Source: Sipunculus nudus
Taxonomy: Eukaryota > Annelida > Sipuncula > Golfingiida > Sipunculidae
Direction of reading: 5' to 3'
DNA length: 64,000 nt
Assembly: GCA_026874595.1 (NCBI GenBank)
Contig: CM049313.1
Span: 10,911,508-10,975,507, forward strand
Below the pieces are notes generated by a model. That model ran no database searches. It was given only the letters and a program-made list of their open reading frames with translations, and was not told where the DNA came from. Made by a program: the position numbers and the translations under genes. Positions within the stretch are counted from its first letter, which is position 1. Each line of letters opens with the position of its first letter. Positions 9,959 through 21,799 of this stretch are shown here, piece after piece.

Positions 9959-11011
9959 CAGGGTTGGCAAGTTTCTGCCATTGCCATTTCTGCCATGGTT
10001 TTCTGCCCGGCAATTGCCGGGCGGCAGAAATACTTTTCTGCCCTTATTTCTGCCCTTAGGGCAGAAAAACCCTGAAACTGCGGTAAACTTATTTTAAAAA
10101 AAGAGCAACTACATAAAGAAAGAGGATAAAGATGACTTTTTGTGACATTAAACAGTATCAAATAAATGACATGTTTGTAATTGACTATTGTACCTAGTGA
10201 GATTAGTACATCACTAATTAGCTCCAGCCATGCACATCATCACTCCCCTTGCCCCAGTCCTGTATTGAGCCGTTGTAATAACAAACAGGGGAAAGCAATA
10301 CAATAGCCATGTGATGGGCATTTTAGGCAATTTAGCAATGGGAAGTTTAGGCAGGTTAACCATGACAAGTGGACACTGTGCAGGTAATTCACCTTATATA
10401 ATGATACTTGAGGATTACTGATAATCATTCACTTGAACACTACTACTGGACACATTGTCATTAGGCTGTGTAAGTAATCATGTTCAAAGGTGGAAGAAAG
10501 AAAGACCCTATATGGGTGCATTTCCTTGAGGTTGAGGTTAATGGTAAAACCCTAGCTGAATGCAGCAACTGTGGAAACAGACAATTACCTAAACTATACA
10601 GACTCAAAGAACATTATAAAAAATGTGTTGCCTCTGAACAGCCACCTCCATCAAAAAGGAAAAGAGAGGACTCTTTCCCAATGGATAATGAAAAGTGTAT
10701 TGTAACAACTCCATCAGCTGATGCCAAACTACAGCCACAGGTGACTGACAGCTTCATATGCACCAGTTCATCAACAAAGACGTCACTTGATAAAGAGATA
10801 GCCAAACTGTTCTATGCATGCAATATTCCATTTGCTGTTGCTGATAAATCTTATATAGATAACCCCTTGCCATATGTAGCAATTTCTGTCTTATCTATCT
10901 GCCATTTCTGTGGGGCAGAAACTATTTCTGCCCGGCAGAAAGGTATTTCTGCCCTATTTCTGCCCTGGGCAAGGCAGAAATACCTATCTGCCCGGCAGAA
11001 AACCAACCCTG
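9959..11011. mobile_element. hAT transposon, internally deleted, 8-bp TSD
   Basis: The left end CAGGGTTGGCAAGTTTCTGCC and right end GGCAGAAAACCAACCCTG are inverted repeats, flanked by an exact 8-bp duplication CATCTGAC (9951-9958 and 11012-11019). Both subterminal regions carry many copies of TTTCTGCCC/GGGCAGAAA and the palindrome CTGCCCGGCAG, which probably serve as transposase binding sites. The 1053-bp body encodes one ORF with a BED zinc finger (10480-11022) but no catalytic domain, so it cannot move on its own. Confidence 0.93.
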
Positions 11012-11022
11012 CATCTGACTGA
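10480..11022 (+). CDS. BED-finger hAT transposase N-terminus, 180 aa
   Basis: Residues 9-49 form a BED-type zinc finger: conserved aromatics W12 and F15, then C28-X2-C31-X13-H45-X3-C49. A basic segment follows (SKRKRE, about 58-63), then residues 102-127 (LDKEIAKLFYACNIPFAVAD), which match the region that normally leads into the hAT RNase H-like catalytic core. The core is missing; from about residue 140 the frame runs through the 3' subterminal repeats, giving a tail with repeated SARQK words, and it ends just past the element at 11022. A TATA-like TTATATAATG lies about 85 bases upstream. The intact product would bind DNA without catalysing transposition and might act as a repressor; that role is inference. 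Confidence 0.8.
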   Translation: MFKGGRKKDPIWVHFLEVEVNGKTLAECSNCGNRQLPKLYRLKEHYKKCVASEQPPPSKRKREDSFPMDNEKCIVTTPSADAKLQPQVTDSFICTSSSTKTSLDKEIAKLFYACNIPFAVADKSYIDNPLPYVAISVLSICHFCGAETISARQKGISALFLPWARQKYLSARQKTNPASD

Positions 11023-11029
11023 AATAACA

Positions 11030-13705
11030 TTCATCTTGGTACAAACTGTTAGCGATTGAGCAAGAGCATAGCTTAGTAGTCGCTCTTTCCCTGTATGTTT
11101 CCTATAAGTAACTTGATCAAACAATTGAAAATTGAGAATGTTCCTTCATGAACATGGCAAGTCCCTCATGAACATGGTTACGGTTGTAATAGATGCCAAT
11201 ATGGGAATAAGAGTCCGTTGTATAAAGGAAACACAGGCATATAAAGAAGAAAGGGTTATATGGGTTGTTGGATGTTATAAAATTGATGTTGATTTTTAAG
11301 TTTTACGTTGTCGTGCTAAGATCAGGAGAATGGTGTAAATATTATATATTTCTTAGGCAGTGCATAGATGCATAAATTTTCACTTTAGCCACTTTTTAGC
11401 ACAAGTTTCCTTATGTTTCAATGTTTTGTTCTGCTGTTTTGAGTAATGTGAGGTATTAATAGGATGATGGGTCAGCACATCATAATAGTCCCAACTGAAT
11501 AAATCCTTTCCCCAAAAATGGTTTTATCCAATCACCTTAAGATTTCACACAACTGCATGTTTAAGTTTGAAGACTCTTTGACAGATCTCGGGTAGCGCCA
11601 GATCGGCCCTCTGACATTATGGCAAGATCACTGGCTTGCCAGAGTGCCTGGACTTCTAACTCGGAGGATCGCTTTATAAGGCCCCATGAGGATGCAAATA
11701 TTTTCGTCATTTTTGACAACGCCTCATTGCTTACAAGTATTGTGTCACTTCAAATAAACCCACTAGACCTTTTAATAAGTTTCTTATCTCTCCAACTACA
11801 CCTACCATGTGTGTGAAATATTCCGTTATTACCCTATATATTTGTATATTGTTCTGCATGTATGGGAGATTTCTGCCTGCGATCTGCCTGCCGACTGTAT
11901 GCAGAGATACGGTTATAAAGCGTGGCACGGACTTGCAGGGCGGTTCTCAATTTGGCTTGTGTCACGACTCAGTAGGGGGTCCTAACTGAGTCGTGTTTGT
12001 CATGGCTAGATCTCGGGCCAGTCATGAATTCAATTTGAATGGAATTGGAATTCAGGGGTGAATAATAATAAATGGGATTTAATTGAAAACAAATATAGTT
12101 GGAATTAAATAAGAACTGATCTTAAAAGTGCTGATGGATTTGGCTTAATTGAACAAACATGCCAGGTCTCACATTTTCCTCTTGTCACTGATTAGAAGTT
12201 CCTCTTGTCTTGGAGTTGTTCACTTTGCAGATCAGCCATTTTATCCCCAAAAATGTCACAATCTGAATCATCCCGGCTATGTTTTTTTCTGTACATCCCA
12301 GATAAGTTGTGATCTGTTTGTGCCTTGATATGTAAATATCATATCCATGACCTAATTTTTGTGAACTACAGATGCTAAAACTCATTTTCACACTTAAACC
12401 AAGAGTAGATGATATTATAGTTATACCCATGATTGTAACCATATGGCATAGACCTGTGTTGCATCTTTCATTCATGACATGTTACAGTAAGTACTGTTTA
12501 ATATCTTCACTGTGCTTATAAGAACACGTGGTTACTTTCTTTTTAACAATACTCCAGATATTTTATATATATCCATGTATATAGCAACAGGTATATATGT
12601 GATTAAGTACAGGATGACAGGAATATATTAACAAAGGATAGAAAATGTAATTGATTATCTCTAAATTCTTACCTATTGTAAAATGCTACCTCACAGTCAC
12701 ATAAGGAAACAAAACTTTCATCTTGTGCCTTTCTGATCATAATCAGCCAAAATTTTTTTATCAAAGAGCATTTTTTTAAAAGTATTGTATATAATTTTTC
12801 TCCATTTATACTTATAGCAAGGGTCTAATGTCCATTTTTTGTCACAGTTCAACAAAATGTTTGTGTACATTTACAAATTTGATTTGCAAACCATATATTA
12901 AAAAAACTTTTACTGTGAGCAGAAGCTTTTGTGAGGTTGATTAATTTGTGACTTGACTAGAGTGTACTATTTTGTGACCTCAGTCTGCCTATCGATATTA
13001 TATTAAAAAGTTACTTACGTTGGTATATCCTATAATTTCTGTGAAAAACGTACTGTTTATTTTAAAGGAAAATATATATATATATGTATTTATATGTGAC
13101 ATGAAATATTATATATCTATATAAAACCCAGGTTTTTTTAGCCAGGTGTTTGGTTTCTTTTTGACTATTAAGGGGGTTGATTTTGACAGACACTTCAAGG
13201 ATGATGAAAATCATGAATTTAATCATTTATATCATCACTGGTTTCATTTTGTTGATGAGATGTTATGACAGTTAACAGAATTTTGTCCTCTCTGCTTGTC
13301 AGTGCCACTCAAAACAAAACTGATACATGTACCCACACCAGTACATGCATTCTTCACACTTATCCAATTACTGGCTGCACCCATGCTGGTATACAAATAT
13401 GGGTCAGATTTGTCAGCTAGAATTTTTATGTTGATTGTTGAATTACTGATCTGGGTCTCAGGCCCAGTGCTAACATGATTACTGAAAGATAAGATACATT
13501 TCATGAGAGATATAATAAATATATTATAAATATATATTATAAATAGATATAAAAACATGATGATTTCAGCAGTTTAAAAATCCAGTAGGGCCAGGACACA
13601 TTTAGTACCGTAGATAGTGGCTGCACTTTGGAATTGAATGACTAAGGTCTATTACCAGTTGTGGACCATATAGCCATATAAATAGCTTTGAAGATAACAT
13701 GCAAG

Positions 13706-13760
<55 letters not shown>

Positions 13761-13890
13761 TTACTACTTGTGATTTTGCACATATATAGAAATATTTTGC
13801 AATAAATATAAATGCAGTGTGTTCCTTATTTATATGACACTGCCAGCTTTAAAAGAGTTAGGGTTGGGCATTTACAGTTTCCTTTTACCA
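11030..13890. other. AT-rich stretch with an (AT)n tract
   Basis: No gene was recognised. A long pure (AT)n microsatellite spans about 13706-13758. Confidence 0.5.
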
Positions 13891-13902
13891 GTATCCTAAG
13901 AC

Positions 13903-15158
13903 CAGGGTTGGCAGTTTTATCCGCAGCTGGTTTAATCCACTGGATAAATCCGGATTAATCCGGATCAGATAAAACAGGTTTTGTCCAGTTTTATCTGAAG
14001 TTCGGGTGTATACTGTCTGTTAAGCAGACATTTCATATTAAGTTAAGCATTCCACAGTACAATAATATAATTCTAATAAGAATCATTTGTGTCTAGCTAT
14101 CTTAATTAGTATGTGACCATACAGTTATTCATAAAACACATTTTTTGTCACAGATAGTGATGCCATGATCTTAATTATAATTTGGAAACTTGAAATTATA
14201 TCTCTTCTTCAGAGAGGTCAGTATGATTTTGATTTATTAAAACATTATCACCTTTTTTGTGCATTACACTATAAAAAAGCTAAACAACCGCAGTTCACAC
14301 GTTTTGTTAAACAACCAGTTGTACCATAGAATATCATATATTCACAGATAAACATCTATTCTTACAACTGAGAGAGATGTACATAATCCAGTCATATATT
14401 GCATAAATGACTTAAGATATACAGTGATATCAGCTGCCTATAATTATGAGGGAGAGACTTCTCAGATGCAAATGATAAAATGCTTGAAAAAGCTATCTGG
14501 CCAAAGATGGTTTCTCTGAATGGTAGTAAGGTGATTGTCTTTTCATCCCTGGTATTTTAAGGCATGTTTACACAAGCAGCAACAGTGGGCTTCCTTTTGA
14601 CAACCAGCCAGTCATGACTGTCTGAGAGGAGAAAAAACTCCATTGGATCAAAGTCATTTAGGCATCCTCCTCTATGAGACTCTCATAAGTTGTTAACAAT
14701 TGGGCTGCAAAAGTCACCCTGTAAGCCTGTCCTTTGACTATAAGTAAATATATAATGGCTGAGGATGATGCTATAAAGATGATACATCCTATTGATAAAC
14801 TGACTACTAGCCAGGAGAGTTACATAGAAGCAAATGTACTTCTCCTCAATCTTGTGTGTGTTCAGCATAAGCTACAGTGGCTGCTGTGTGCTGACAACAG
14901 TGAAACATGAACCTGGAGGAAATTGCCAGTTGAATATATGAAACTTAAATATTGATAATTAATATACCATTAACCCTTCTTAACTTATTTATCCAGACAA
15001 GCATTTATGATAATTTAATTAAATTTTACAAGGCCATTCTTAGTTTGATTGAGTTTAGTCCTGTATAATCCGGATAAAACTGGATTAAACCAGATAAAAC
15101 CCAGTTTTATCCATTGTCCTGGATTAAACAAGTTTTAGCCGGATAAAACCCAACCCTG
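13903..15158. mobile_element. hAT-like non-autonomous element, 8-bp TSD
   Basis: The left end CAGGGTTGGCAGTTTTATCC and the right end GGATAAAACCCAACCCTG are inverted repeats, flanked by an exact 8-bp duplication CCTAAGAC (13895-13902 and 15159-15166). Subterminal regions hold clusters of GGATAAAAC and the palindrome GGATTAATCCGG. The terminal bases match the 9959 element, but the subterminal words are entirely different. The interior has no recognisable transposase; a minus-strand frame at 14683-14868 is not similar to anything I know. Confidence 0.9.
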
Positions 15159-15166
15159 CCTAAGAC

Positions 15167-15675
15167 CACGTCATTAAAACTCTGAATCCATCCAACTTAC
15201 TTTTAAACATGTCTGAAAATTAAACTGATATGGCTTAGTATATACTAATCATGAAAACAGCTGGGGGCGTTGTTTGTTTTAATGTTCTTTTTTTATTTTT
15301 TGTAAAAGAAAGGGAGTTCTGATTAGCTCAATTGAGGAGGAAATAGCGTAGACTTTTTGAGTAGAAAGATATACATAATTTCAAATCAATTTGAATTGCA
15401 AGTTCTACCAAGCTATGGGTTACACATAATGCTGCAACAAACATTTAAGCCCTTAAGAGTCTGCAAACTTTGCAAGAAATCTCAGCATAAATATTCTGCA
15501 GTTTGCAAATCTGTTGAGAAACCTGATGTAAGCTAACAAACATACAGAAATAGCTAAGAATAAATATAAAAATCTCTTAGCCTCTTACTAGTCTGAATAT
15601 CTGAACTTTATATAATATTCTGTATCCATTAATTTGTAGTGTCGTCATTGGTACTGGGTAAAAGCCATATACATT
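15167..15675. other. non-coding stretch, nothing recognised
   Basis: No gene was recognised. A stretch around 15455-15540 rich in GCAAA/TTTGC words resembles 26940-27010 slightly; the relationship is unproven. Confidence 0.35.
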
Positions 15676-15677
15676 AG

Positions 15678-16108
15678 TGGTAGGAATTGGTTCTAAAATC
15701 ATAATTGATGATTGAAAAATAAAAGGACCAATAATCGATTATTAATAAATTATTTTATGTACTTTTTATATTACCTTCAAATCTGCTGTATACTAGTACC
15801 TAAAACAATGACCCAGTAAACATTGTGACATGTCCCTCAGTATTCATAATGAAAGATTGAAACCATTCAACCACTGCATCCAAGGCTAATTTGTTTCCAG
15901 ACAATTGTGGGCTGCACAAAGCTCCATTTTGATGTTGTTTGTTACTTTGTGTTCATAAATCTCTGACATATTAAGATTCTTTGCATGTGCATACATAATA
16001 GTTTTTAATCAATTATGCAAAAATGGAATTGATTTTGTTTAAATGATTTTGAAAGAAAACGACCAATCATTGATTAAATTAATCAATTAATTGGCACACC
16101 ACTACTAA
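15678..16108. mobile_element. R6 MITE-like element
   Basis: The left end TTAGTGGTAGGAATTGG and right end CCAATTAATT...GGCACACCACTACTAA behave as imperfect inverted repeats, each followed inward by ATTGATT/AATCAAT runs. Part of the left half (about 15690-15800, TAATCGATTATTAAT ... CAGCAGATTTGAA-type text) recurs in reverse at 61338-61475. No target duplication was established. Confidence 0.5.
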
Positions 16109-16109
16109 T

Positions 16110-17560
16110 TACACAGTTGACTTACATGATGAGCTTATGTATTTAGCATAACCCATTAGATATGGATGTATATAGCAATATTTAAAGACAGGCTGTTTGA
16201 TAAGTCTTATACTTGTACACTTGAGCTTGAACTAAGCAATAACTGTTGCACAAGTGATATATATCTGATGATCACTTGCATACATTCTGCAGAAGTTTGT
16301 GTGAGCAGTATTGATTTTTATATATCAGGGCCCATTTACAGCTGAACCATATGGTCACTACACCAAGGTCATGCACAGCATTGACTGTACCCACACTAAT
16401 ATATCAACCACAATAAATATCAATATACCAAGCTATAACTATATAGGCCTTGCCATATATTACAATCTATAATAATATATTATTGGAATTTATTGCTTTT
16501 GTTATACCACCTTTTCAGTTACAATATAGCTGTGCAAAGGTACTTCTTGGAGAGTTAACTGTTACAAATAAAAGGGTTCCAATGCCATGTGAAGTTCCTG
16601 GAAAATAAATTATTTCTGGAAAGTCCTTGAATACTGTTTGCTACCCAAAATACCCCGGAATATCCTTGACTTTTTACTATAAGTTTGTAGTGACTTCCTG
16701 GAAACTCCTTTAACATCAACAGTTGGTGTCAGGGTTCTTTAGTCAAGCTTATATGTGGGAATCCTGAAATAGAGGCCATAACCAAAGAGTTTGAAAGCTG
16801 TCTTAGAATAAAAGTTAAAACATGTATATCATAAGAGGAGTTTAAGAACAACAGGTTGATTAATAGCTACATTATAAGTAATAGTTACAGGATAAGTAAC
16901 TGTCTTACTGTTGATGCTCCGTAATATAGCAGCTTGTGAGAACAGTGCAGGATCTACGGTGTAAAACATTTATTCTTTTATTAGGGGTGTAAGAATACTT
17001 TGAAAAATCTTGCTTTAAATGTGCAACTCCTCAATTAAATTGCAATTGATTCTTGACTGCCAAATTGATTGGGTTCATTTATTATTTTATGCACACACCA
17101 CCCCAAGATCCTCTGTGAGCTGTCAACTTTGACGGAGCACACTGTGATGTAAACTTAGACTGTTTATCATGTATGTCCTGAAGATATAGTTTAAGCTCAG
17201 GTTTTAGAGCACTCCACTTTGGATAGAAACAAAACTTGATGCAAAAATGGAGGGCAAGCTACATTTTGCCTTTACTTGCTAAAATTAACTCATGTCCATT
17301 TTTTTAAAATATTAAATTCTGTATAAAAGAATAAATTGTATTGATTCAAAGGCCCCTCAAAATTCACACGCCTACTTTGTTTAAGGCTGCAAATCATTTA
17401 TATCTGTGATTTAAGACTAGTGGGAATGAGTGACACATTTCGCATTCTAATGTTTACATTATCCAGGTGACTTTATTACTTCGTAAAGGGGAAATCTTAC
17501 TGTAAGTGGATAAAGTATCATAAATTATATCAAGTAGTTCTCTTTATTTGTAACTTGTGA
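16110..17560. other. non-coding stretch, nothing recognised
   Basis: No gene, element end or tandem repeat was recognised here. Confidence 0.4.
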
Positions 17561-17566
17561 TCCTAA

Positions 17567-17877
17567 GGCCAAAAAAATAAAAAGGTATGGTTCTCAGACA
17601 CTTTTTTTTTCAGAAAATCACTGAGGGCAGGTGGTATTTTATTTTTGATCTCTTTGTATGTTTTTGATAAAATTGTCATATGATCAGGGAAGAGCATGAA
17701 AATAACAGGGTATTTTTGCTAAACAGGTAAAAAGCACTACATAACAAAGGAAATAGTATCAAAATTGTATTATTTTATCTTCTTGAAGATGAAAATCAAA
17801 CTAAAAATGTTTTATGCGGGGGGTTAAAATTGATGCGGGCAGTGCCTGAAAACCATACCTTTTAATTTTTTTTGGCC
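17567..17877. mobile_element. PIF/Harbinger-like MITE, copy 1 (311 bp)
   Basis: The ends read GGCCAAAAAAATAAAAAGGT and ACCTTTTAATTTTTTTTGGCC, with inverted repeats extending about 35 bp through TATGGTTCTCAGRCAC. The element is flanked by TAA on both sides (17564-17566 and 17878-17880). The 3-bp TWA duplication and GGCC ends fit the PIF/Harbinger superfamily. Two more copies lie at 24242 and 40684. There is no coding capacity. Confidence 0.88.
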
Positions 17878-17881
17878 TAAG

Positions 17882-18548
17882 CCATGTTCGATCAAGAGTA
17901 ACTAGGTTTTGCCAGGTTTTGTCAATACAATAACTTCCTACACATACTATAGAATCAGGGGGTATATAATACAGTTACCAAAGTATTTATTAAGATCACT
18001 GCGCTTCCTGAATTGGATATTAAGTGTGGACGCTGAATCACGAAGTAATTGTTGCAGGATATTGAGCTGTATTGGGAGGGACACTGTTTAGCCATGGTTT
18101 CCTGGTACCCCTGTCCTATTTGACACTATTTGTTGACATGTTTGCCTGTACTCTCCACTGTTTAGGGATCATTGCGGTCACTATGGACTTGGGTGCATTC
18201 AGATCACAGATACATGGTTGATCATGTTCCTTCAGGCTCTACCCTTGTAAGGCCACTCAAGAAAATAATGTTCTAATCAATTTGTAGTCCTTATTTTTGG
18301 TGAATCCAATTCTAGAGGAATAGGCACCAAGTTTAGGGATGGGGAGATAACCGATATTCCATTATGATGACAATATCTGGTACCTGCAATAATAGCATTG
18401 TTAACTTTCATATTATGGTAATATGGTCATATTATGATAGGCATTTTTGTCCTTAGTTGTGGTTTACAAATGTGCCCTTATAGGGTAATTAGTAATGACC
18501 CAATGATGATGACATCACAAGGGTTGATCTGATATTCTTTATTTGAAT
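17882..18548. other. non-coding stretch, nothing recognised
   Basis: An open frame at 17909-18091 is short and not protein-like. No repeat partner was recognised. Confidence 0.4.
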
Positions 18549-18562
18549 GAACTTCATGAAAT

Positions 18563-18809
18563 ATATATAAACTTTATTTATTTTACATGGATTGTACAAC
18601 TAGTTATTATAACTAATACGAGGCACTCTCCATGGCTTGGATGTTGGCGCTCGGTAGTCGGAAAGGGTGGAGGAAACCGGAGGACCCAGAGAAAACCACC
18701 GACCTTGGACGGGCAACTACAACCCACTCTCATAGCCACACCGGGGATCAAACCCGGGTCCCCAGCGGAGGAAGCCAAGCGTTTTACCGCTCAGCTGTCC
18801 AGGCCCCTC
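18563..18809 (-). mobile_element. tRNA-derived SINE with 14-bp TSD
   Basis: An exact 14-bp duplication GAACTTCATGAAAT flanks the element (18549-18562 and 18810-18823). On the minus strand it begins with a tRNA-like head (A-box-like GCTGAGCGGTAAAACG; B box CCGGGTTTGATCCC), continues with a central domain rich in GGTTTTCTCTGGGTCCTCC and CCGGTTTCCTCC words, and ends in an A/T-rich tail (AAATAAATAAAG). The central words resemble conserved domains shared by widespread animal SINE superfamilies (V-SINE-like, from memory). The structure is complete, so this is a full-length insertion. Confidence 0.88.
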
Positions 18810-19154
18810 GAACTTCATGAAATTTTATATAGAAGCAATCATCATATAAAAATATATGGGTTTTGATGAATGATGTTTGAAAAATGTACAGAATTGCAGT
18901 CTCTTAAAACTTAGGATTAGCCTGCTTATAGATAGTCTTAGAAACATGGCAGGAAGTACTGGTAGTTGGGATGTGAATATAAGTGCAAGAGTTCCTGCGC
19001 CACACACTGGTATTAGGATACCATGATATATTGCAATCAATTTTATATCATTATCACAATATAAAAAAAATTATATCATCTCAACCCTACTCTTGACCCA
19101 GAGTCCATAGGATCATTTATCAACCTTGGATGTTGGATGACAGGAATAAAAATA

Positions 19155-21797
19155 TTAAAGGGACTCAATCAGGAGCAATACTGTGCTTATTAAAATTCTT
19201 TCAAATTATCAGTTCAGATTTGCTTTATACAAAAGTTTCCAAGCAAAACCATCCCAGCACACAGTCATAGGGGATTCTTAATATTCCTCATGAATAATTA
19301 ATCAGCTAGCGAAAGCGAGGCTTACTGGGAATAACAGGGCGCACGTGCTCACTCACCATGGCTATGTACAGCAACACAGACCTGTCAGTTGTTCCATTTA
19401 TCCACTTCAAATTTGTGAATGCTTACAAACAAATTTTGTTAAAAGCATCTGGAAAGAAGTATAAATCCAAAGGAATCTGCTGCTATAAGCACAATGTGAA
19501 CCCGACTTGTAAGGGAGGTACTTTCCAGTGACTCTTAACATAATAAAGTTAAAGACCCTTGGGCTCACATCTACTTGGCTCTACGGTCTATGCTAGCTAT
19601 GAATCAAACCACAGGATGCCATTAATTGCCCGAGGTCAATTAAAATATCAAGATATACAAGTGTCGGGCACAGGTGCTGACTGATACACATTCCAGACGG
19701 CACAGAATGAGGTGGTCTGTGCATTGTTCCTGTGATTGTGTACATTAATACTAAGTTTCTTGTTTCATGTACAGTAGGCACCGAGAGACACACACACCAA
19801 AACACTTTCGGCAGTACGCTGCTTATACTGCCATTAATGATAATGAAGTCATTAACTTAATAAAGACTAATAAAGCATAAATGAAACATGTCTGCCTCTG
19901 TGATTGTTAAAAGTGTTCTGAAATGAAATTATGAAATGTTTTCTATTCACAAGCCTATTAAAAATATAGATGTAGGTATGCTGTATCTGGCACCAATAGA
20001 AAATACACTGTATTTTTAGTGACATAACCAACACATAGCTGTCAAGTGAAACACTATGTCACAGGTCATTTAAAAAAATATATCGCTCCTCATTAGATAG
20101 TGATATGGTGAGTTCCTGGGCATGGCAAGGTTTATATTAGTGCATGGGCAGAAACAGAATTTTATAAATGACACCTTTTTCCCGCAAGACTTTACATAAT
20201 TTGAGAAAAAAATATAAAAATATGTAAGGTATGAATTATGGAATAATATATTCATTTTAATTAATGCTCAACACTTCACCAGCTCCACACCTTTTAACTC
20301 AGGTTAGTTCCTTCAAAAATTCTTTATAAATCGAATATGAAAAGTAATGTGTCATATACTAAAACTTCATATTTGTTATGAATAAAGAGTTAAAATATAC
20401 TGACGGCGTGTCCTACAGCCGTGTGACATAAACTGCATTGACAAACAATGGAAACGGTGACACAAGAATTGCATGAGTTAAATATTCTTTAAATTGCAGT
20501 GGGTCTAGGCTGGTCATGTGGGGATATATCTATAATTGTTTCGCAATCATGTAATTTAAGGGCCTTAAAGCTATCCACAGATGCCATCTTAGAGGGCCTC
20601 AAGTAAAAATGAGATAAAATGATGACATTAAGTTTTGGTAATATAAAATGTAAGCCCCATCAACCAATTGAGACATACCAATGTATCTATTATCTATAAA
20701 CCACACTAAAACCAGTAAGGGGATCAATGCTTGGCTGGAAAAAACTAAATGCAGATCTTTGCTAAATGTCACCATCAGGTTAAATATGTTGGTAGTCTTC
20801 TATCATTATTTATTTATGTTATTTATTTATTTTAATAAAGTACAATTAATTGCATGTGTATGGACACAGATTTTGTGAAACAGCACAGTATTTTAAAATA
20901 TCTTGACACGTACATAATAAAGGTAAGGCAAAACAAATGAGGGCATGGACCATGTAAAAATGATATTTTAATATGTGCCTTTATAGATTGATACAGATCA
21001 TTAAAAATCATTGTTCTAAAATGGTTGTTCATTTACTTAATTCTATGAACAAATATAACAAACAGCAGACCAAACCAGGAACATATGAACACACAATCAA
21101 AAAGAGTCCCTCGTCCAGATGTATGAATTAATTAGTAATTTCCACTGTTTCTTTCTACCTGGATCACTTATGAAAACTAATGAAAAATCAAACCTGATGT
21201 CCAATTAGTAAATGAGTAGGATGAAGGAACAGAATAGGCTGTGACACGACCTGCCTTGCTGAGCTAAACTGTATCAGCACATGTGTTACTGCTGTGACAA
21301 GTGAGCACGTGTCTTTGTTATTCCCCATTGGCCTCGCTTTGGCCTCTGGTATGTGTGGCATGCATAGAATTTAAGAGTCCCCTATAGTACCTCGCACATT
21401 GCTGTTTAACACCTTGTTAATGTTATGGCTCTCCGTGTTGGTAAACACAGTCCACATGTCTGTTTACCATAACAAGGCCACATGCTCAGAAGTCGGAATA
21501 TGAGCCTCTACACATGATGTTTTAGCCAGCGGGAACATGTATTACTTTTTTTTGGCGAAGTCAGTTGAGGCATCTCCTGATTAACAGGTGTTATGGCTCC
21601 ACGATGCACACAACCCCATGCGCTGTGTTTATGTTGACATCTGAAATTGTGCCTGATACACTGTTTTTAACTCTTGTTTACAGGAGTAAGTAAATGGTTT
21701 CAAGGCAATATTTTGGCAGGTACATGTTTATTTTAAAGGTAAGAAGCTATTTTTCGTGTTAATTCAACATGCTTTATAGGTGATTGGACTCCTTTAA
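19155..21797. mobile_element. R5 TTAA-flanked element, split by a later insertion
   Basis: TTAA lies at both edges (19155-19158 and 21794-21797). The inverted ends are AGGGACTCAATCAGGAGC on the left and the reverse complement of AGGAGTCCAATCACCTAT on the right. The two halves (19159-19267 and 21385-21793) correspond to the two parts of the uninterrupted reverse copy at 37562-38042, so 19270-21382 is a later insertion. TTAA duplication fits piggyBac or Kolobok-type elements. No transposase was found. Confidence 0.75.
19270..21382. mobile_element. TA-flanked inverted-repeat element inserted in R5
   Basis: The left end GGGGATTCTTAA and right end TTAAGAGTCCCC begin inverted repeats about 95 bp long, sharing GCGAAAGCGAGGC/GCCAAAGCGAGGC, GGGAATAACA and CACGTGCTCACT. 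TA flanks both ends (19268-19269 and 21383-21384), as for Tc1/mariner-like or related elements. The 2.1-kb interior has no ORF above about 71 codons, so it is non-autonomous or decayed. Confidence 0.72.
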
Positions 21798-21799
21798 CT

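Noticed and set aside
10614-10805. Minus-strand frame inside the hAT element
   Set aside because: It is antisense to the BED-finger ORF and not protein-like.
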